DNA of 64,000 nucleotides, taken from assembly GCF_030687395.1 (NCBI RefSeq), contig NZ_CP117430.1, positions 3,658,001-3,722,000 on the forward strand, given 5' to 3'. Under the pieces are notes generated by a model. The model did no database searches. It had not been told where the DNA came from and was given only the letters and a program-made list of their open reading frames with translations. The stretch is from Pseudomonas wuhanensis (GTDB lineage: Bacteria; Pseudomonadota; Gammaproteobacteria; Pseudomonadales; Pseudomonadaceae). Shown here piece after piece: positions 42,853-53,339 of the stretch (its first letter is position 1; every line of letters starts with the position of its first letter). The translations under genes were made by a program, and so were the position numbers.

Positions 42853-44349
42853 TTAACGTTGCCCCTTGATCCGCTTCACGCCGGAGAACAGACCTCGCTC
42901 GCGAGCCCAGACAATCGCCTCGCTACGGCTATGCACATCGAGTTTGGAATACACCGTCGACACATGATTGCGCACCGTATTGGGTGCCAGCTTCAGACGC
43001 GCAGCAATCTCCTTGTCAGCCAGGCCTTCACAGATCAGGCCGAGCACATCGCGCTCCCGGGCGGTCAGGTCGGTGAACGACACACTGGGCAACTGCGGCG
43101 AATTGACGTTCTTCACGTTGGCGAGTTTTTCGATCAGCGTGCGGCTGAACCAGGACGCATCTTTCATCACCTCTTCGATCGCCGACACCAACTCCAGCTC
43201 GGTGCGTTTGCGCTCGGTGATGTCCATCAACACCAGCAGGTAGCAAGAGCCATCCTGAATGTTCACGGTGTCCGCCGAGACCGCACAATCAATCAGCCCG
43301 GCATCCTTCCTGCGCACCCGAACATCGACACGATCCACCCGCCCGCTTTTCTCCAGGGTCGCAAACAGTCGCGTGCGAGCGCCCGCGTCATCAATGAAGC
43401 CGAGTTGCGCCACGGTCTTGCCGAGCACTTCATCATTGGGAAATGCGAGGGACTCGAGGAAGGCTTCGTTGACGTCCATCACCACTTGGTCGGCGGCGCG
43501 GCACACCAGGATCGGCACCGGAGTGAGGCGAAACGCTTTGGCGAACCGTTCCTCGCTCTGGCGCAGGGCGATTTCGGCCTTGTGCCGAAGCTCCATGTTG
43601 ACGAAGGAAAACAGCATGCAAGCTTCGTCGTTGAGCTCAAGCGGTTGCCCGGCAACGATCACCTGCTTGCTGCCGCCGTCGGGCAATTGCAGTTCGGCCT
43701 GCATCTGCGGAATGGTTGCCCCGTCACGCAAACGCTGCTTGGCCAGATCCTTGTTTTCAGCGCGCTCCAGCACATCCAACTCATAGGTCGAAGCGCCGAT
43801 CACCTGATCACGGGCATAGCCAGTCATTTCCAGGAAGCCCTGGTTGACTTTGATGTAGCGCAAATCGCTGAGGCGACAGATCACCGCCGGGGCCGGGTTG
43901 GCATTGAAGATCTTTTCGAAACGCTGCTCGGCGCTGGCCCATTCGGTGACGTCGTTCATGATCAGCACCAACGACTCCGGCTCACCGGCGCGGTCGGCCA
44001 ACACCATGCTGCGCACGCTGTGGACCCAGGTGCGCTCATCGTTTTCGACTGGCGTCAACTCGATCAGCACATCGCTGAACGTCTCGCCACGGGCAACGCG
44101 GCTGATCGGATAATTCTCCGGCGCTACCGGGTGATTGTTGCGATAACGCAAGGCAAACCGCTGCGCGTACTCCTTGGCATTGGCGCCCAGTTCACCGATC
44201 CGACTGACACCGTGCATGGCCAGCGCGGCGTCATTGGCCCAAAGAATGGTCTGGTCGAGCTCCAGCAAAATCACCCCATCGGACAGCCCGGCAATGATCT
44301 GCTGCAACTGGCGGCGATTGGTTTCGGTGGTCAGGATGTCCTGGCTCAT
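42853..44349 (-). CDS. PAS-domain LuxR-type regulator
   Basis: A 498-residue cytoplasmic regulator. Three PAS-like sensory modules are visible, starting near residues 12 (IIAGLSDGVILLELDQTILWAN), 140 (KIFNANPAPAVICRLSDLRYIKVN) and 270 (AFRLTPVPILVCRAADQVVMDVN), each followed by PAC-like strands. A LuxR helix-turn-helix (LTARERDVLGLICEGLADKEIA, NTVRNHVSTVYSKLDV) ends it. There are no TM segments. It is divergent from the YeeE/YedE pair and may regulate it; this is inference from layout. Confidence 0.88.
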   Translation of the reverse strand: MSQDILTTETNRRQLQQIIAGLSDGVILLELDQTILWANDAALAMHGVSRIGELGANAKEYAQRFALRYRNNHPVAPENYPISRVARGETFSDVLIELTPVENDERTWVHSVRSMVLADRAGEPESLVLIMNDVTEWASAEQRFEKIFNANPAPAVICRLSDLRYIKVNQGFLEMTGYARDQVIGASTYELDVLERAENKDLAKQRLRDGATIPQMQAELQLPDGGSKQVIVAGQPLELNDEACMLFSFVNMELRHKAEIALRQSEERFAKAFRLTPVPILVCRAADQVVMDVNEAFLESLAFPNDEVLGKTVAQLGFIDDAGARTRLFATLEKSGRVDRVDVRVRRKDAGLIDCAVSADTVNIQDGSCYLLVLMDITERKRTELELVSAIEEVMKDASWFSRTLIEKLANVKNVNSPQLPSVSFTDLTARERDVLGLICEGLADKEIAARLKLAPNTVRNHVSTVYSKLDVHSRSEAIVWARERGLFSGVKRIKGQR

Positions 44350-44517
44350 TGGATCTCCACAATTGCGGCGGCACCTTTGCGCACGGCCCAGTGAAGATTA
44401 CGACCGCAGACGCTTGCGATAGTGCAAAGCCGGCACCCGCTGCCCTCCCAAAGTAGCCCTATGCTCAATAAGGAAAGAGTGGTTTAGTGCCGTTCTTTGA
44501 TTATCTGGAGAGTTGCC

Positions 44518-44949
44518 ATGGTGTTTGATTCTCTTCATTTCACCCCCTGGTCCGCCCTCGTGGGAGGGGCGCTGATCGGCGTGGCCGCAAGCGTAATGGT
44601 GGTGGCCAACGGGCGGGTTGCCGGGATCAGCGGGCTGTTGGGCAGCCTGCTGGAGCGTCATGATTCAGGACGGGGCGAAAAGGCCCTGTTCCTGCTCGGA
44701 CTGTTGGTGGCACCGCTGGTCTGGGCGCTGTTTCATGCATGGCCGGTCATCGAATTCAAAACCGGTGCGGTGGGCCTGATTGTCGCCGGATTATGCGTCG
44801 GTATCGGCACTCGTTACGGCTCCGGCTGCACCAGTGGCCACGGCGTGTGCGGTATCTCGCGCCTGTCACCGCGCTCCATTGCCGCCACCTTAAGCTTCAT
44901 GTTCACAGGCTTCGTGACAGTGTTCGTCCTGCGTCATCTGCTGGGGTAA
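44518..44949 (+). CDS. YeeE/YedE-family sulfur transport protein, first half
   Basis: A 143-residue membrane protein with about four hydrophobic segments and the YeeE/YedE motif [20 protein letters not shown], whose Cys is proposed to bind sulfur species in thiosulfate/sulfide carriers. Its partner follows after five bases; together they correspond to the two halves of a full-length YeeE, as in PmpA/PmpB-type pairs. The start MVFDSLHF has GAGAGTTGCC upstream; a further ATG 21 bases earlier is less likely. Confidence 0.85.
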   Translation: MVFDSLHFTPWSALVGGALIGVAASVMVVANGRVAGISGLLGSLLERHDSGRGEKALFLLGLLVAPLVWALFHAWPVIEFKTGAVGLIVAGLCVGIGTRYGSGCTSGHGVCGISRLSPRSIAATLSFMFTGFVTVFVLRHLLG

Positions 44950-44954
44950 GTAAC

Positions 44955-45368
44955 ATGCGCAAACTGACCGCTTTCCTCGCCGGCCTGCTGTTCGGCATCG
45001 GCCTGTTGCTGGCCGGCATGGCAAATCCGGCCAAAGTTCTGGGTTTTCTGGACATTACCGGTCTATGGGATCCCTCCCTGGCGCTGGTCATGATCGGGGC
45101 CATTGCCGTGGCTTGGGCGCCGTTCCACTGGGCCATGAAACAACCGACGTCCTTGCTGGGGGCGCCGATGCAGTTGCCGGTCAGCCGTGAGCTGGACCGA
45201 CGCCTGATCGGTGGCAGCCTGCTCTTCGGCGTCGGTTGGGGCATTGCCGGTATCTGTCCCGGTCCGGCGCTGGTGTTGCTACCGACGGGCCACTGGCAGG
45301 CCTGGGTTTTCGTCATCGCCATGCTGGCGGGGATGCTGATCTTCAAAGCGTTGCAAACCCGCCGTTGA
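44955..45368 (+). CDS. YeeE/YedE-family sulfur transport protein, second half (DUF6691)
   Basis: A 137-residue membrane protein with about four hydrophobic segments. LAGMANPAKVLGFLD at the start and LFGVGWGIAGICPGPALV are the two conserved blocks of this half, the second with the Cys that pairs with the SGCTSG site of the partner. The ATG lies five bases from the previous stop, so the two are coupled. Probable role is uptake or efflux of a reduced sulfur compound; not proven from sequence. Confidence 0.85.
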   Translation: MRKLTAFLAGLLFGIGLLLAGMANPAKVLGFLDITGLWDPSLALVMIGAIAVAWAPFHWAMKQPTSLLGAPMQLPVSRELDRRLIGGSLLFGVGWGIAGICPGPALVLLPTGHWQAWVFVIAMLAGMLIFKALQTRR

Positions 45369-45409
45369 GCATCCCGCCAACGCAATGAGGCTATCGAACA
45401 ACCGATGCC

Positions 45410-46693
45410 TCAAGCCGCTCGCTTGCCACTGGCAATCGCATCCGAAGCCGCCAGCATCGCCCGCAACAACACTGCACACCCTGCGGCCAGGTCATCCGGC
45501 GCGGCGTTTTCGATTTCGTTGTGGCTGATACCGCCCTCGCAAGGCACGAAAATCATCCCGGCCGGGCCGAGCTCGGCGAGGAAAATCGCGTCGTGCCCTG
45601 CCCCGCTGACGATGTCCATGTGCGACAGCCCCAGCCCTTGCGCCGCGCCGCGTACCGCTTCGACGCAGCCCTTGTCGAAGTACAGCGGCGGGAAGTCGGC
45701 GGTGGGAGTCAGTTCAAAGGTCAGGCCGTGTTCCTCGCAGGTGGTTTCGATGACTTCGCGGACTTCGGCGATCATTGAATCGAGTCGCGCCGGCTCCAGA
45801 TGACGGAAGTCCAGGGTCATGCGCACTTCACCGGGAATCACGTTGCGCGAGCCGGGGTAGGCTTGCAGGCAGCCGACGGTGCCGCACGCGTGGGGTTGGT
45901 GGCCGAGGGCGGCGCGATTGACCGCGCCGACGATCACTGAGGCGCCGACCAGAGCATCCTTGCGCAGGTGCATCGGCGTCGGGCCGGCGTGGGCTTCGAC
46001 GCCGCGCAGTTTCAGGTCGAACCATTTCTGTCCGAGAGCGCCCATCACCACGCCGATGGTTTTGCGCTCGTCCTCAAGAATCGGGCCTTGCTCGATGTGG
46101 GCCTCGAAATACGCACCGACGGCGTGGCCGCTGACCTTGCGCGGCCCGGCGTAACCAATGGCGTTCAGGGCTTCGCCGACAGTCACGCCCTCGGCATCGA
46201 CTTTGGCCAGGGTTTCTTCGAGGGTGAATTTTTCCGCAAACACGCCAGAGCCCATCATGCAGGGGGCAAAACGCGAGCCTTCTTCGTTGGTCCAGACCAC
46301 CACTTCCAGCGGCGCTTCGGTTTCCACGCCCAGGTCATTGAGGGTGCGCAACACTTCGACCCCGGCCAGCACGCCGAAGCAGCCATCGAACTTGCCGCCG
46401 GTGGGCTGGGTGTCGATGTGGCTGCCGGTCATCACCGGTGGCAGGTTCGGGTTGCGCCCCGGACGGCGGGCGAAGATGTTGCCGACGGCGTCGATGCTGA
46501 CGGTGCAGCCGGCTTCCTCGCACCAGTTCACGAAAATGTCCCGGGCCTGACGGTCGAGGTCGGTCAGGGCCAGTCGGCAGACCCCGCCCTTGACCGTGGC
46601 GCCGAGTCTGGCCAGGTCCATGAGCGACTGCCACAGACGGTCGCGGTTGATGTGCTGATGGGTGGATTGCAGAACGTCTATGGCAGCGTTCAT
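45410..46693 (-). CDS. pydC: Zn-dependent beta-ureidopropionase/hydantoinase-carbamoylase
   Basis: M20-family amidohydrolase of 427 residues that hydrolyses N-carbamoyl-beta-alanine to beta-alanine, CO2 and ammonia in the last step of pyrimidine breakdown. TGSHIDTQPTGGKFDG and WTNEEGSRFAPCMMGS contain metal ligands; EAHIEQGPILE and GAGHDAIFLAELGP are further family blocks. The alternative, allantoate amidohydrolase, shares these motifs; the adjacent permease, dihydropyrimidinase and PreT/PreA-type dehydrogenase favour the pyrimidine role. Confidence 0.88.
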   Translation of the reverse strand: MNAAIDVLQSTHQHINRDRLWQSLMDLARLGATVKGGVCRLALTDLDRQARDIFVNWCEEAGCTVSIDAVGNIFARRPGRNPNLPPVMTGSHIDTQPTGGKFDGCFGVLAGVEVLRTLNDLGVETEAPLEVVVWTNEEGSRFAPCMMGSGVFAEKFTLEETLAKVDAEGVTVGEALNAIGYAGPRKVSGHAVGAYFEAHIEQGPILEDERKTIGVVMGALGQKWFDLKLRGVEAHAGPTPMHLRKDALVGASVIVGAVNRAALGHQPHACGTVGCLQAYPGSRNVIPGEVRMTLDFRHLEPARLDSMIAEVREVIETTCEEHGLTFELTPTADFPPLYFDKGCVEAVRGAAQGLGLSHMDIVSGAGHDAIFLAELGPAGMIFVPCEGGISHNEIENAAPDDLAAGCAVLLRAMLAASDAIASGKRAA

Positions 46694-46756
46694 GGTGATC
46701 TCCTCAGGCAGTTGTTATGGATTTCTTCAGGCAAATTTTTGGTAACTGTGAGGGCG

Positions 46757-46836
46757 CCATCGCGGGCAAGCCCGCTCCCACAGGGATTTTCAGTGTTCAC
46801 AAAATCCATGTGGGAGCGGGCTTGCCCGCGATGAGG
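46757..46836. repeat. REP pair in inverted orientation
   Basis: CGCGGGCAAGCCCGCTCCCAC and GTGGGAGCGGGCTTGCCCGCG separated by about 32 bases, between pydC and the permease gene. Confidence 0.85.
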
Positions 46837-46843
46837 CCGGTGC

Positions 46844-48328
46844 TCACACCGCAGATTTCACAGCAGTAGGACTCGGCCGCATCACACTCAACCCGTAATA
46901 AATCAGCCCACCAAGGGCCGAACCGGTGAACCAGCCATAGCTGTAAAACCAGCTGAATGCATCGCTGCCCAGCGACAGCAGCGTTAACGCCACCGGCACG
47001 CCGAACGCGATAAAGCCGAACCAGTTCCACGCCGGGTAAACGTCATCGCGGTAAAGTCCGGCCAAATCCAGTTGCTGTTTCTTGATCAGGAAATAGTCCA
47101 CCACCATGATCCCGGCGATCGGGCCCAGCAGGCTCGAATACCCCAGCAACCAGTTGGAATACACCGTCTCCAGGCTTAAATCCGAAACGATCAGCCCGAG
47201 CTTTTTCAACAATTCATGAGCCATCAGCGCCAACCCGACCAACCCCGTGAGCATCACCGCCGTGGTGCGGTTGATGTACTTGGGCGCAACGTTCTGGAAA
47301 TCGTTGGTCGGCGACACGATGTTGGCCGCGGTGTTGGTGGACAAGGTGGCGATGATGATCAGCGCCATGGCCAGTGCGACCCAGACCGGGCTCTGGATAT
47401 GGCCGATCAGGGTGACCGGATCAGAGACAGTGACACCCACCAGTTTGACCGACGCGGCCGTCATCACCACGCCGAGGGAGGCGAACAGGAACATGGTCAG
47501 GGGTAAACCGATGATCTGCCCGACGATCTGGTCCTTCTGGCTTTTCGCGTAGCGGCTGAAGTCCGGGATGTTCAGCGACAACGTGGCCCAGAAGCCGACC
47601 ATGGCGGTCAGCCCGGCGGCGAAATAACTGGCCACGCCGGCCCCTTCCGGACGCTTGGCCGGGATCGCCAGCAACTCGGTCATCGATACATTCGGCATGG
47701 CCCACACCAACAGCCCCACGCCCACCAGCACCAACAACGGTGCCGAGAGGGTTTCCAACCATTTGATCGAGTCCGCGCCGCGAATCACCACCCACAGGTT
47801 CAAGGCCCAGAACAGCATGAAGCCGATCACCTCGCCGGTACCGCCAAGGGCCTTCCAGCCATCGAACACCGAGCCGAGAAACAGGTGAATCGCCAGCCCG
47901 CCGAACATGGTCTGGATGCCGAACCAGCCGCACGCCACCAGGGCGCGGATCAGGCACGGGATGTTGGAACCGAGAATGCCGAAGGACGAGCGCAGCAATA
48001 CCGGAAACGGAATGCCGTACTTGGTGCCGGGGAAGGCATTCAGGGTCAGCGGGATCAGCACGATGATATTGGCGAACAGAATCGCCAGCAGCGCTTCGCC
48101 CACGGTCAGGCCGAAGTAGGCAGTGAGCACACCGCCGAGGGTGTAAGTCGGCACGCAGATCGCCATGCCGACCCACAGCGCGGTGATGTGCCATTTGTTC
48201 CAGGTTCGTTCGCGCACCTTGGTCGGTGCCATGTCGTGGTTGTATCGGGGACTGTCGAGGACATCGCTGCCGGCTTCGAGCTCAAACAAGCCGTCGCGCT
48301 CGGTCACTTGCGATCTGATCTGTTGCAT
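46844..48328 (-). CDS. NCS1-family nucleobase/hydantoin permease
   Basis: A 494-residue inner-membrane symporter with about twelve TM segments. ERTWNKWHITALWVGMAICVPTY begins the NCS1 core; FPVLLRSSFGILGSNIP and NIPDFSRYAKSQKDQ are the substrate- and sodium-site blocks of Mhp1-like carriers. A probable substrate is uracil, thymine or hydantoin, from its place between pydC and dihydropyrimidinase. The start at 48328 is chosen because GGAG lies six bases ahead; ATGs at 48364 and 48496 are possible but lack a site. Confidence 0.87.
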   Translation of the reverse strand: MQQIRSQVTERDGLFELEAGSDVLDSPRYNHDMAPTKVRERTWNKWHITALWVGMAICVPTYTLGGVLTAYFGLTVGEALLAILFANIIVLIPLTLNAFPGTKYGIPFPVLLRSSFGILGSNIPCLIRALVACGWFGIQTMFGGLAIHLFLGSVFDGWKALGGTGEVIGFMLFWALNLWVVIRGADSIKWLETLSAPLLVLVGVGLLVWAMPNVSMTELLAIPAKRPEGAGVASYFAAGLTAMVGFWATLSLNIPDFSRYAKSQKDQIVGQIIGLPLTMFLFASLGVVMTAASVKLVGVTVSDPVTLIGHIQSPVWVALAMALIIIATLSTNTAANIVSPTNDFQNVAPKYINRTTAVMLTGLVGLALMAHELLKKLGLIVSDLSLETVYSNWLLGYSSLLGPIAGIMVVDYFLIKKQQLDLAGLYRDDVYPAWNWFGFIAFGVPVALTLLSLGSDAFSWFYSYGWFTGSALGGLIYYGLSVMRPSPTAVKSAV

Positions 48329-48695
48329 GGCCGCTCCACTGTTCTTTTGATTATTTTTGCTCATCAGAGGCTGGCGCAATGCGCGCGAGCCGGACGATGG
48401 CCGGAGAAACTGACAACTTTTACGGACCGGCCACGGTGTCAGCGGCGGCATCAATAAACGTGCCGGGTGCCCCGCTTGCGCCTCGGGCAGTGCCATAAAA
48501 CTTTGCTAACCAACTGATGTTAATCAGCTTTATTTATCCAACTAGCGAGTCCCCGGTCAGTTGCCCTGTCACTCAGGCCGAATGCCAGGCAAGTTGTCCG
48601 AACAGTCAGGACTCAATCTGGTGCGTCGATCTTTTTTTGAAAGGTTGCGCATCAACCATAGACCATCCTCAACCGGCTGATTTCACATAGAAAAT

Positions 48696-48753
48696 CTTGA
48701 CCATATTTCCAACCTGTCAAGTGCGTCAAAATGGTGAGCGGTCTCACCATTTT
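48696..48753. promoter_or_regulatory. Two palindromes in the pyd divergent control region
   Basis: AAAATGGTGAG-CGGT-CTCACCATTTT (48728-48753) is a perfect 11-base inverted repeat with a 4-base centre. Just upstream, CTTGAC (48696-48701) and GTCAAG (48716-48721) form another. Both lie in the 622-base AT-rich gap between the divergent permease and dihydropyrimidinase genes (48329-48950), which has no other gene. They are candidate operators for the TetR-family regulator at 53340; assignment is inference. Confidence 0.55.
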
Positions 48754-48869
48754 GGTGATTTTCATTTTTTATCGTTATTTATCAATCAGTTAAAACAGTA
48801 ATAAGCTTATAAAAAATATTCTTGCTCAATCCACAAACTGCAGCTAGCGTCTATTCTTGACAGCGCTGA

Positions 48870-50390
<1,521 letters not shown>

Positions 50391-50407
50391 ACCTGTACTC
50401 CCGATCC

Positions 50408-50513
50408 GATCGTTCCCACGCTCTGCGTGGGAATGCAGCCCGGGACGCTCTGCGTCCCATTGGAACGCGGAGCGTCCCTTGAGGCATTCCCACGCAGAGC
50501 GTGGGAACGATCA
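50408..50513. repeat. Nested palindrome, copy 2 (GATCGTTCCCACGC family)
   Basis: Outer arms GATCGTTCCCACGCTCTGCG and CGCAGAGCGTGGGAACGATC enclose GGGACGCTCTGCGTCCC and GGAACGCGGAGCGTCCC. Same order as at 40622-40732. It lies inside the pyd operon between pydB and pydX. Confidence 0.85.
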
Positions 50514-50556
50514 GCCCACCAGAGGCAGCACCTCAAATAACCGTGAGGCCAACACC

Positions 50557-51924
50557 GTGATCAAGACTTTGAACCACCTCCCGCATCCCCATGAGGACGC
50601 GGCCGCCCTCGCCGGCCATTTCACCGATCTGGCGCCGCCACTCAACGACCGTCAGGCGCATCTGGAGGCCTCGCGCTGCCTGTATTGCTACGACGCGCCA
50701 TGCGTGAATGCCTGTCCAAGCGACATCGATATTCCATCGTTCATCCGCAATATCCATCAGGAAAACGTTCAGGGCGCGGCGCAGAAAATCCTCTCGGCCA
50801 ACATCCTCGGCGGCAGTTGCGCCCGGGTCTGCCCGACGGAAATCCTCTGCCAGCAAGCCTGCGTGCGCAACAACGCCCAGGAATGCGCGCCGGTGCTGAT
50901 CGGCCTGTTGCAACGCTATGCCGTGGACAACGCGAACTTCAGCGAACACCCGTTCCAACGCGCCGCCGCCACCGGCAAGCGCATCGCCGTGGTCGGCGCG
51001 GGCCCGGCGGGTTTGTCCTGCGCTCACCGCAGTGCCATGCACGGCCATGACGTGGTCATTTTCGAGGCGCGGGAAAAGGCTGGCGGTCTCAACGAATACG
51101 GAATCGCCAAATACAAACTGGTGGATGATTACGCGCAGAAGGAGCTGGAATTTCTGCTGGGGATTGGCGGGATCGAGATTCGCCACGGGCAGAAACTCGG
51201 CGACAACCTGAGCCTCAGCGAACTGCATCAGCAATTCGACGCGGTGTTCCTCGGCATCGGCCTCAACGCCAGCAAACAATTGGGCCTGGCCCATGAAGAT
51301 GCCCCCGGCCTGCTCGCCGCCACCGACTACATCCGCGAACTGCGCCAGACTGATGACCTGACGCAACTTCCACTGGCCGAACGCTGCATCGTTCTCGGTG
51401 CCGGCAACACCGCCATCGACATGGCCGTGCAAATGGCCCGCCTCGGTGCCCGCGATGTGAATCTGGTGTACCGCCGCGGCGTCGAGGACATGGGTGCCAC
51501 CGCTCACGAACAGGACATCGCCAAGGCCAATCAGGTACGCCTGCTGACCTGGGCACAACCTGAAGAGGTGCTGCTCGACGATCAGGGTAACGTGCGCGGC
51601 ATGCGCTTCGCCCGTACCCGATTGGTGGAAGGTCGTCTGCAAACCACTGGCGAAACCTTTGAACTGGCCGCCGACGCGATCTTCAAAGCCATCGGCCAGG
51701 CTTTCGACGCCGCTGCCCTCGCCGATCCGCTGGCCCGAGAACTCAAGCGTCAGGGCGACCGCATCCTGGTCGACGAACAGCTGCGCACCAGCATTCCCGG
51801 CGTGTATGCCGGCGGCGACTGCACCAGCCTCGATCAGGACCTCACCGTGCAAGCCGTGCAGCACGGCAAGCTGGCCGCCGAGGCCATCAACGCTCAACTC
51901 ATGCTCAACGTGGAGGCTGCGTAA
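50557..51924 (+). CDS. pydX: Dihydropyrimidine dehydrogenase, FAD/FeS subunit
   Basis: The PreT-type subunit (455 residues) passes electrons from NAD(P)H through FAD and [4Fe-4S] clusters to the FMN subunit. SRCLYCYDAPCVNACPSDIDIP and CARVCPTEILCQQACVRN hold the cluster cysteines; VVGAGPAGLSCAHRS binds FAD and VLGAGNTAIDMAVQMARLGA NAD(P)H. The GTG at 50557 is preferred as start, with GAGG at a suitable distance; an in-frame ATG at 50479 would start inside the palindrome. It is followed directly by pydA (stop and ATG adjacent). Confidence 0.92.
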   Translation: MIKTLNHLPHPHEDAAALAGHFTDLAPPLNDRQAHLEASRCLYCYDAPCVNACPSDIDIPSFIRNIHQENVQGAAQKILSANILGGSCARVCPTEILCQQACVRNNAQECAPVLIGLLQRYAVDNANFSEHPFQRAAATGKRIAVVGAGPAGLSCAHRSAMHGHDVVIFEAREKAGGLNEYGIAKYKLVDDYAQKELEFLLGIGGIEIRHGQKLGDNLSLSELHQQFDAVFLGIGLNASKQLGLAHEDAPGLLAATDYIRELRQTDDLTQLPLAERCIVLGAGNTAIDMAVQMARLGARDVNLVYRRGVEDMGATAHEQDIAKANQVRLLTWAQPEEVLLDDQGNVRGMRFARTRLVEGRLQTTGETFELAADAIFKAIGQAFDAAALADPLARELKRQGDRILVDEQLRTSIPGVYAGGDCTSLDQDLTVQAVQHGKLAAEAINAQLMLNVEAA

Positions 51925-53199
51925 ATGGCCGATCTCTCGATTGTTTTCGCCGGCATCAAAGCCCCCAATCCGTTCTGGCTGGCCTCCGCGCCACCGACCG
52001 ACAAAGCCTACAACGTGGTTCGCGCGTTCGAGGCCGGCTGGGGCGGCGTGGTCTGGAAGACCTTGGGTGAAGACCCGGCGGCGGTCAACGTATCGTCGCG
52101 TTACTCGGCGCACTTCGGGCCCAACCGTGAAGTGATGGGTTTTAACAACATCGAACTGATCACCGACCGTTCGCTGGACATCAACCTGCGGGAAATCACC
52201 CAGGTCAAAAAGGACTGGCCGGACCGTGCGCTGATCGTGTCGCTGATGGTGCCCTGTGTCGAAGAGTCGTGGAAAAACATCCTGCCGCTGGTGGAAGCCA
52301 CCGGGGCCGATGGCATCGAGCTGAATTTCGGCTGCCCCCACGGCATGCCGGAACGGGGCATGGGCGCGGCGGTCGGCCAGGTGCCGGAATACGTCGAGCA
52401 GGTCACTCGCTGGTGCAAAACTTACTGCTCGTTGCCGGTGATCGTCAAACTCACGCCGAACATCACCGACATCCGCGTCGCCGCTCGTGCCGCCCACCGT
52501 GGCGGCGCCGATGCGGTGTCGTTGATCAACACCATCAACTCGATCACCAGCGTCAACCTGGAACGCATGGTCGCCAATCCCGCCGTCGGTAGCCAAAGCA
52601 CCCATGGTGGTTATTGCGGCTCGGCGGTCAAGCCGATTGCGCTGAACATGGTCGCCGAAATCGCCCGCGATCCTCAGACCCAAGGCTTGCCGATCTGCGG
52701 CATTGGCGGGATTGGCAGCTGGCGCGATGCGGCGGAATTCATTGCGCTGGGCAGCGGTTCGGTACAGGTATGCACGGCGGCGATGCTGCATGGCTTCCGG
52801 ATTGTCGAGGAGATGAAGGACGGTTTGTCACGCTGGATGGACAGTCAGGGCTACGCCAGTGTCTCGGAATTTTCCGGGCGGGCGGTGGGCAATACCACGG
52901 ACTGGAAGTACCTGGACATCAACTATCAGGTAATTGCGAAGATTGATCAGGAGGCCTGCATCGGTTGCGGTCGCTGCCACATTGCTTGCGAAGATACCTC
53001 GCACCAGGCGATTGCCAGCCTCAAACAGGCAGACGGAACGCATAAATATGAAGTGATTGATGATGAGTGTGTGGGGTGCAATCTGTGTCAGATCACGTGT
53101 CCGGTGCAGGATTGTATTGAGATGGTGCCGATGGATACCGGCAAGCCGTTTCTGGATTGGAACCATGATCCGAGGAATCCGTACCACGTTGCACTTTAA
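51925..53199 (+). CDS. pydA: Dihydropyrimidine dehydrogenase, FMN subunit
   Basis: The PreA-type subunit (424 residues) reduces uracil and thymine. The TIM barrel is dihydroorotate-dehydrogenase-like: GIKAPNPFWLASAPPT at the start, ELNFGCPHGMPERGMG as the substrate loop with catalytic Cys, IVKLTPNITDI and ICGIGGIGSWRDAAEFI for FMN. Two C-terminal [4Fe-4S] motifs follow, CIGCGRCHIACEDT and CVGCNLCQITCPVQDC. The ATG directly follows the pydX stop, showing coupling. Confidence 0.94.
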   Translation: MADLSIVFAGIKAPNPFWLASAPPTDKAYNVVRAFEAGWGGVVWKTLGEDPAAVNVSSRYSAHFGPNREVMGFNNIELITDRSLDINLREITQVKKDWPDRALIVSLMVPCVEESWKNILPLVEATGADGIELNFGCPHGMPERGMGAAVGQVPEYVEQVTRWCKTYCSLPVIVKLTPNITDIRVAARAAHRGGADAVSLINTINSITSVNLERMVANPAVGSQSTHGGYCGSAVKPIALNMVAEIARDPQTQGLPICGIGGIGSWRDAAEFIALGSGSVQVCTAAMLHGFRIVEEMKDGLSRWMDSQGYASVSEFSGRAVGNTTDWKYLDINYQVIAKIDQEACIGCGRCHIACEDTSHQAIASLKQADGTHKYEVIDDECVGCNLCQITCPVQDCIEMVPMDTGKPFLDWNHDPRNPYHVAL

Positions 53200-53220
53200 G
53201 CCCTGCGGCGCCTGAACGGA

Positions 53221-53323
53221 CGCCATCGCGGGCAAGCCCGCTCCCACAATGATTTATGTCGTACACAAATTCCGTGTACACCGAGAATCCTGTGGGAGCG
53301 GGCTTGCTCGCGAAGAGGCCAGC
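53221..53323. repeat. REP pair in inverted orientation
   Basis: CGCGGGCAAGCCCGCTCCCAC and GTGGGAGCGGGCTTGCTCGCG in the gap between convergent pydA and the TetR gene. Confidence 0.85.
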
Positions 53324-53339
53324 TGCCGCGGCGCGCAAC

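Noticed and set aside
50533..52791. 752-codon open frame antisense to pydX and pydA
   Set aside because: It crosses two clear genes on the other strand and has the composition of an antisense shadow.
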